Origin: Saccharomycopsis crataegensis | Lineage: Eukaryota; Ascomycota; Saccharomycetes; Ascoideales; Saccharomycopsidaceae | Direction: 5' to 3' | Length of the DNA: 64,000 nucleotides | Assembly: GCF_037102585.1 (NCBI RefSeq) | Contig: NW_027043820.1 | Coordinates: 2,266,501 to 2,330,500 of the forward strand | Part shown: positions 60,828 to 64,000 of the stretch, piece after piece | Layout: every line of letters begins with the position of its first letter | How positions within the stretch are numbered: the first letter of the stretch is position 1 | Program-made: the position numbers and the translations under genes | Notes under the pieces: generated by a model | The model's database searches: none | Seen by the model: only the letters and a program-made list of their open reading frames with translations | Told to the model about the DNA's origin: nothing

Positions 60828-61323
60828 ATGTCTCAGAAGCCCAGATACTTGACAGACGCAGAGCGTGAAAAGGTTCTTGAGTTCCAAGACTCTATCCACT
60901 ACTCACCAAGGTAAGTAACAGCATTCAATTCACAAGAATTTCATTCTAAAAATAGACCTTACTAACATCTACCAGATACTCTGATGACGCATATGAATAT
61001 AGGTAAGTTGGTTATGTATTCCCATAGATTTTCTGGGTTACTCTTTCTCCACATACATTCCCTTCACTGCAATTTGTTAAAAATCAATGTTTTGGAGAGC
61101 TATAAGCCGATTTTATTACTAACTTATCAGACACGTAATGCTTCCAAAGCAGATGCTCAAGATAATCCCTTCAGACTACTTCAACAGTGAGACTGGCACC
61201 CTCAGAATCCTCTTGGAAGACGAATGGCGTGGGCTTGGAATAACACAGTCCCTTGGATGGGTTCACTACGAGACTCATGCCCCAGAACCTCATATATTAT
61301 TGTTCAAAAGACAAAAGAATTGA
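60828..61323 (+). CDS. CKS1: Cyclin-dependent kinase subunit Cks1, three exons
   Basis: Exons 60828-60910, 60976-61002 (27 bases) and 61131-61323. Both introns start GTAAGT and carry TACTAAC (60960-60966 and 61117-61123) before an AG at 60975 and 61130. Both interrupt Arg codons in the same phase, so exon 2 is a multiple of three and could be skipped without a frameshift, but that would delete YSDDAYEYR. 100 residues. Conserved blocks: [56 protein letters not shown], including the HAPEPHILL beta-hinge and the anion-pocket residues. Cks1 binds Cdc28 and phosphorylated Thr on targets and so makes CDK phosphorylation processive. The C-terminal Gln tract of S. cerevisiae Cks1 is absent. Confidence 0.97.
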
Positions 61324-61734
61324 AAATAAAACCATTAAACTCAAAGCATACCGTCATTTTTTGTCACACATTCTCCATATTTTTTTAATTAGTTAATTCT
61401 CGATTATGATAACCCTTATTTTTGAGGCACAAATTGGCCAACAAATCCATTAAAATATACCCGATTTCACCTCTGCTACTTGCAATTAATAAATACCATA
61501 CCCAAAGGAGTGCATTCAAATAATTGGCTTGATTGGACTATCTTACTGAAATTGAAGGTTTTCAATTTATTCCTCCATATTGTAATGACACTGATTTGTC
61601 CATATATTATCTTCTTGTTCATTTATGATAATACAACCGAACTTATATTAGCTTAAATTAATAAAACGTTGCCTTTACGGGTTTTTTCTTACTATCATTA
61701 ATTTACGTTCTCCAAACAATACCATTTATGTTCT

Positions 61735-61819
61735 TTTTATTTTATTTTATTTTATTTTATTTTATTTTATTTTATTTTATTTTATTTTATTTTATTTTAT
61801 TTTGTTTTATTTTATTTTA
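61735..61819. repeat. (TTTTA)17 microsatellite
   Basis: Seventeen head-to-tail pentamers, 85 bases, with one unit changed to TTTTG at 61800-61804. Confidence 0.95.
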
Positions 61820-62128
61820 TTTCATTTCTTTTTTGTTGGAAAATAAATTCTTGAGCCTTTCAACGTTTACAATAAAGATCCCATAGTGAAATAGAGGAAA
61901 AGAGCGAGTACCGATCTATCTACTCAAGTTGAAAGGGGCTGTCGTCCTTGATGTAGATAAACTCGCATGGATAGTTAATGATTACAGACTCAAGAGATAC
62001 GGTAATACGGTTTTGTTATTCACGAGGAATCTAATATTTGTTGGTTGATTCATTGGTTTTAACTAAGTCAATTGAATCTTCAACATTCTTCACCCATAAT
62101 TTGTCCGTCCATGTTTCTACGAATTGTT

Positions 62129-62238
62129 GGTGCGCATCAGACCGATCACAATAAAGCCAATTATCCGGTATGCATCAGATTGATCACAATAGGGCCAGTT
62201 GTTGGTATGCATCAATTAATTATAATAGGCATGATCAC
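62129..62238. repeat. Degenerate tandem repeat, three units of about 37 bases
   Basis: Units begin at 62129, 62167 and 62204 with GGTGCGCATCAG, GGTATGCATCAG and GGTATGCATCAA. Units 1 and 2 share the frame GGTRYGCATCAGAYYGATC then ACAATARRGCCARTTRTY, and nearly all their differences are transitions. Unit 3 is more diverged. Not linked to any gene I can support. Confidence 0.7.
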
Positions 62239-63063
62239 ACCACTTTTCTTCCAGGGTGCAGGCTTATTTTCTGTTTATTTCAACAAAAATATATATGCAT
62301 TGATACAAAGAGAATTGCTCTACTCTTTTTTCCCAATCATCAGTTGTGATCTTTCAGGTGTGTATGTATATGCGGAAATTAAGCCTGAACCCCTCAGTAG
62401 TGAATGCAACTACATACCAACAACGCCAGGCGTAGATGGGCCTCGCTCAAAAAAAAAATAATCCAATTATAGTTTTCACAGATCAATAAATCTTAATATA
62501 AATTGGATTTATTAAAAATGGATGATGTTATGTAATATAAACAGTAGGAGGGACAAGAATATTTTTCTTTACCTCTCTTCCACATTGTACATCCTACACA
62601 AGTATGCAACAATTAAATTGACTATTTGCATCCCAATGTAAGTGGTATTAATTTCTTAGATATCTGGAACTTTGACTAAAACGAGAACAAATTAAGTGTC
62701 GTCACTCTCGCTATATACTATAACTTCTCACCATTTTGCTAGGAGGGGGCGCAGAAATTGATAATGAGAAAAGTAACGGATGCTCCATAAATACATAATA
62801 TACTGAAGAATTATTTAATATCGAAAAAGACACGAATACCATATTTTTTGATCAAAATAAGTAAATAGACTGCAATATTATAAGTTTTTCTTTTCGGCTT
62901 CGATGATGTAATGAAGGCCAGAGGACTGCATGAATTATCATGAATACTTGCAACGGTGAGTAGGTGTGAAAAACCAAAAACATCAGCCTTCGTATTCATA
63001 CGAAAAAAAAAATCTTTCGAAAATACCAAACAAGTACTCACATCTATTTTTTTTTTCAATGCG

Positions 63064-64000
63064 CTATATCTCTTTATTCTTCAACTTCAAAGTTTCAAAA
63101 AAGTCACGAACTTTCAGACTATCCTCCTTTGCGCTTCTATACTCCTGAGTTAATTTATCAATTGTCCTGTTTTCGTTCTTGAGGTTTGGAGAAGCACTGT
63201 AATTCAAACGTAAAAAATCATTCAACGATAGTGTATCCACTGATGTATCAATAACCTTATCTTCCCTGTTATCGAAAAGTTTCGACTCAGAATTGACGGG
63301 ACCATTTTTTGCAAAATTTGTCTTGTATTTTTCTAAGATGATCAGATCTTTCCCATCTATCAAATTTTGCCAAGCAGTAGCAAACTCAGCTATATCAAAC
63401 TCTTCATCCAGAACCAGAATTTTTCCAACAGAGTCGTACCCAAGAGGAATGACTAGCTGATCGAAACTGACTGCATTCGGTACGACTTTATTATCCTTAT
63501 TATCCCCTCCACTCAGAAAATCACAACTCAAGGATAGTCCCATAACTCCCAACAAAATTTTGTCATCTTTTGACTGGTTTTCCTTCGCAAAAACAATCGA
63601 ACCCCCATGTTTGAGAGCCACCACTCTAAGTGCTTGTTGAGCATATTCAAAATCCCCTTTGATTCCATCATGGCTCAATTCTGAAGCCCCTACTATATAT
63701 AGAAGGATCTTACATCCCAAAAGATGGTCACATTCGAACTCTTTAAGAACAATATTGGGGGCCATCGAGATATTCGATCCCAAAAACTTAAGTGAATTAA
63801 TCTTGAACTGCTCTAGTAATTTAGTGTTCAATTTCTCACCTTCTTCAGTATTGCCAAAAGTTTTATCAAAAATACTGATCCACTTGGCCAAAAAACCAAT
63901 CCAAGATGAAGCACTATGACAATTGAGAACCGGGATCATCAAAACATCATCCATCCTGAACTTGCTCAAGACAAAAGTCTTCAACATTTCCACAAAATGA
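63064..64000 (-). CDS. DYN3: Dynein light intermediate chain-like protein, 5' end beyond the right edge
   Basis: 312 codons visible, open through base 64000. An in-frame ATG at 63987 exists, but the protein there already resembles the middle of the family, so an N-terminal part with the P-loop is probably outside. Matches to dynein light intermediate chains: DDVLMIPVLNCHSASSWIGF (the DLD-kPW strand region), EYAQQALRVVALKHGGSIVF and VSFDQLVIPLGYDSVGKILV, the last like the IPAGWDS-KI block. The C-terminus is a helical linker (LTQEYRSAKEDSLKVRDFFE). This chain helps load and anchor cytoplasmic dynein, which in yeast moves the spindle into the bud neck. Family call moderate. Confidence 0.62.
   Translation of the reverse strand, partial: HFVEMLKTFVLSKFRMDDVLMIPVLNCHSASSWIGFLAKWISIFDKTFGNTEEGEKLNTKLLEQFKINSLKFLGSNISMAPNIVLKEFECDHLLGCKILLYIVGASELSHDGIKGDFEYAQQALRVVALKHGGSIVFAKENQSKDDKILLGVMGLSLSCDFLSGGDNKDNKVVPNAVSFDQLVIPLGYDSVGKILVLDEEFDIAEFATAWQNLIDGKDLIILEKYKTNFAKNGPVNSESKLFDNREDKVIDTSVDTLSLNDFLRLNYSASPNLKNENRTIDKLTQEYRSAKEDSLKVRDFFETLKLKNKEI

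Larger units (their letters stand above)
61324..63063. other. Long gene-free convergent region with repeats
   Basis: 1.7 kb between CKS1 and the dynein light-intermediate-chain-like gene, both of which end here. It holds a (TTTTA)17 microsatellite and a three-unit degenerate tandem repeat (separate entries). A 129-codon frame at 62072-62461 begins at TTG, spans the tandem repeat and resembles nothing known. I cannot tell whether an origin or centromere lies here. Confidence 0.55.

Noticed and set aside
62072-62461. 129-codon plus-strand frame in the long intergenic region
   Set aside because: It begins at a TTG, spans the degenerate tandem repeat, has no signal, domain or family resemblance, and ends in a Lys run from a poly(A) tract.

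Overview
The window is nuclear DNA of an ascomycete budding yeast (Saccharomycotina). The genes are compact and AT-rich, and almost every one has a clear Saccharomyces or Candida counterpart. Introns are short, with a TACTAAC-type branch point and a 3' splice site only 7 to 16 bases after it. CTG codons are rare and sit mostly in polar or disordered stretches. At two informative places (the HAD phosphatase and MSH1) they fall where relatives carry Ser or another small residue. I therefore lean towards the CUG-Ser clade, but this is unproven, and one MSH1 codon argues the other way.

Layout. 0-3 kb: minus-strand helical-repeat gene running off the left edge. 3.8-9 kb: vacuolar-type ABCC transporter (YBT1/MLT1 group). 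9.5-14 kb: DAD3, a POM33/PER33-type membrane protein and the kinase RCK2. 14.5-20.6 kb: MTE1-like protein and an SSX2IP/Msd1-like coiled coil back to back over an MCB box, then a DUF1769 protein and an X-Pro peptidase sharing a 204-base promoter. 21.6-28.4 kb: MNN9 (mannan), AGM1 (UDP-GlcNAc), a HAD phosphatase with three exons, PEX17 and NCS2. 28.5-38.4 kb: MSH1, NAF1, CIA2, AVO1. 38.7-44.8 kb: gene-poor zone with tRNA-Glu, a small secreted chitin-binding-type protein, a HAP4-type regulator and tRNA-Gly. 44.8-51.2 kb: SQT1 and ESF2 (both ribosome assembly, divergent), IZH3, DLD2. 51.7-61.3 kb: STU1, SER33, YLF2, CKS1. 61.3-63.1 kb: repeat-bearing gene-free stretch. 63-64 kb: dynein light-intermediate-chain-like gene cut by the right edge.

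Functional themes. Ribosome and snoRNP assembly (NAF1, SQT1, ESF2), spindle and microtubules (DAD3, STU1, the Msd1-like protein, DYN3), cell wall (MNN9, AGM1, the chitin-binding-type protein) and mitochondria or respiration (MSH1, DLD2, HAP4) are all represented. They lie in ordinary eukaryotic scatter, not operons.

The most notable content is gene structure that a plain ORF reading misses. YLF2 has an 8-base internal exon. The HAD phosphatase has two 23-base exons. RCK2 has a 12-base first exon, CKS1 a 27-base middle exon, HAP4 a short first exon, and the chitin-binding-type protein has its signal peptide on a separate exon. A 23-base element is shared, with one mismatch, by two unrelated divergent promoters. 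I found no CRISPR array, no intact mobile element and no clear new multi-gene system.
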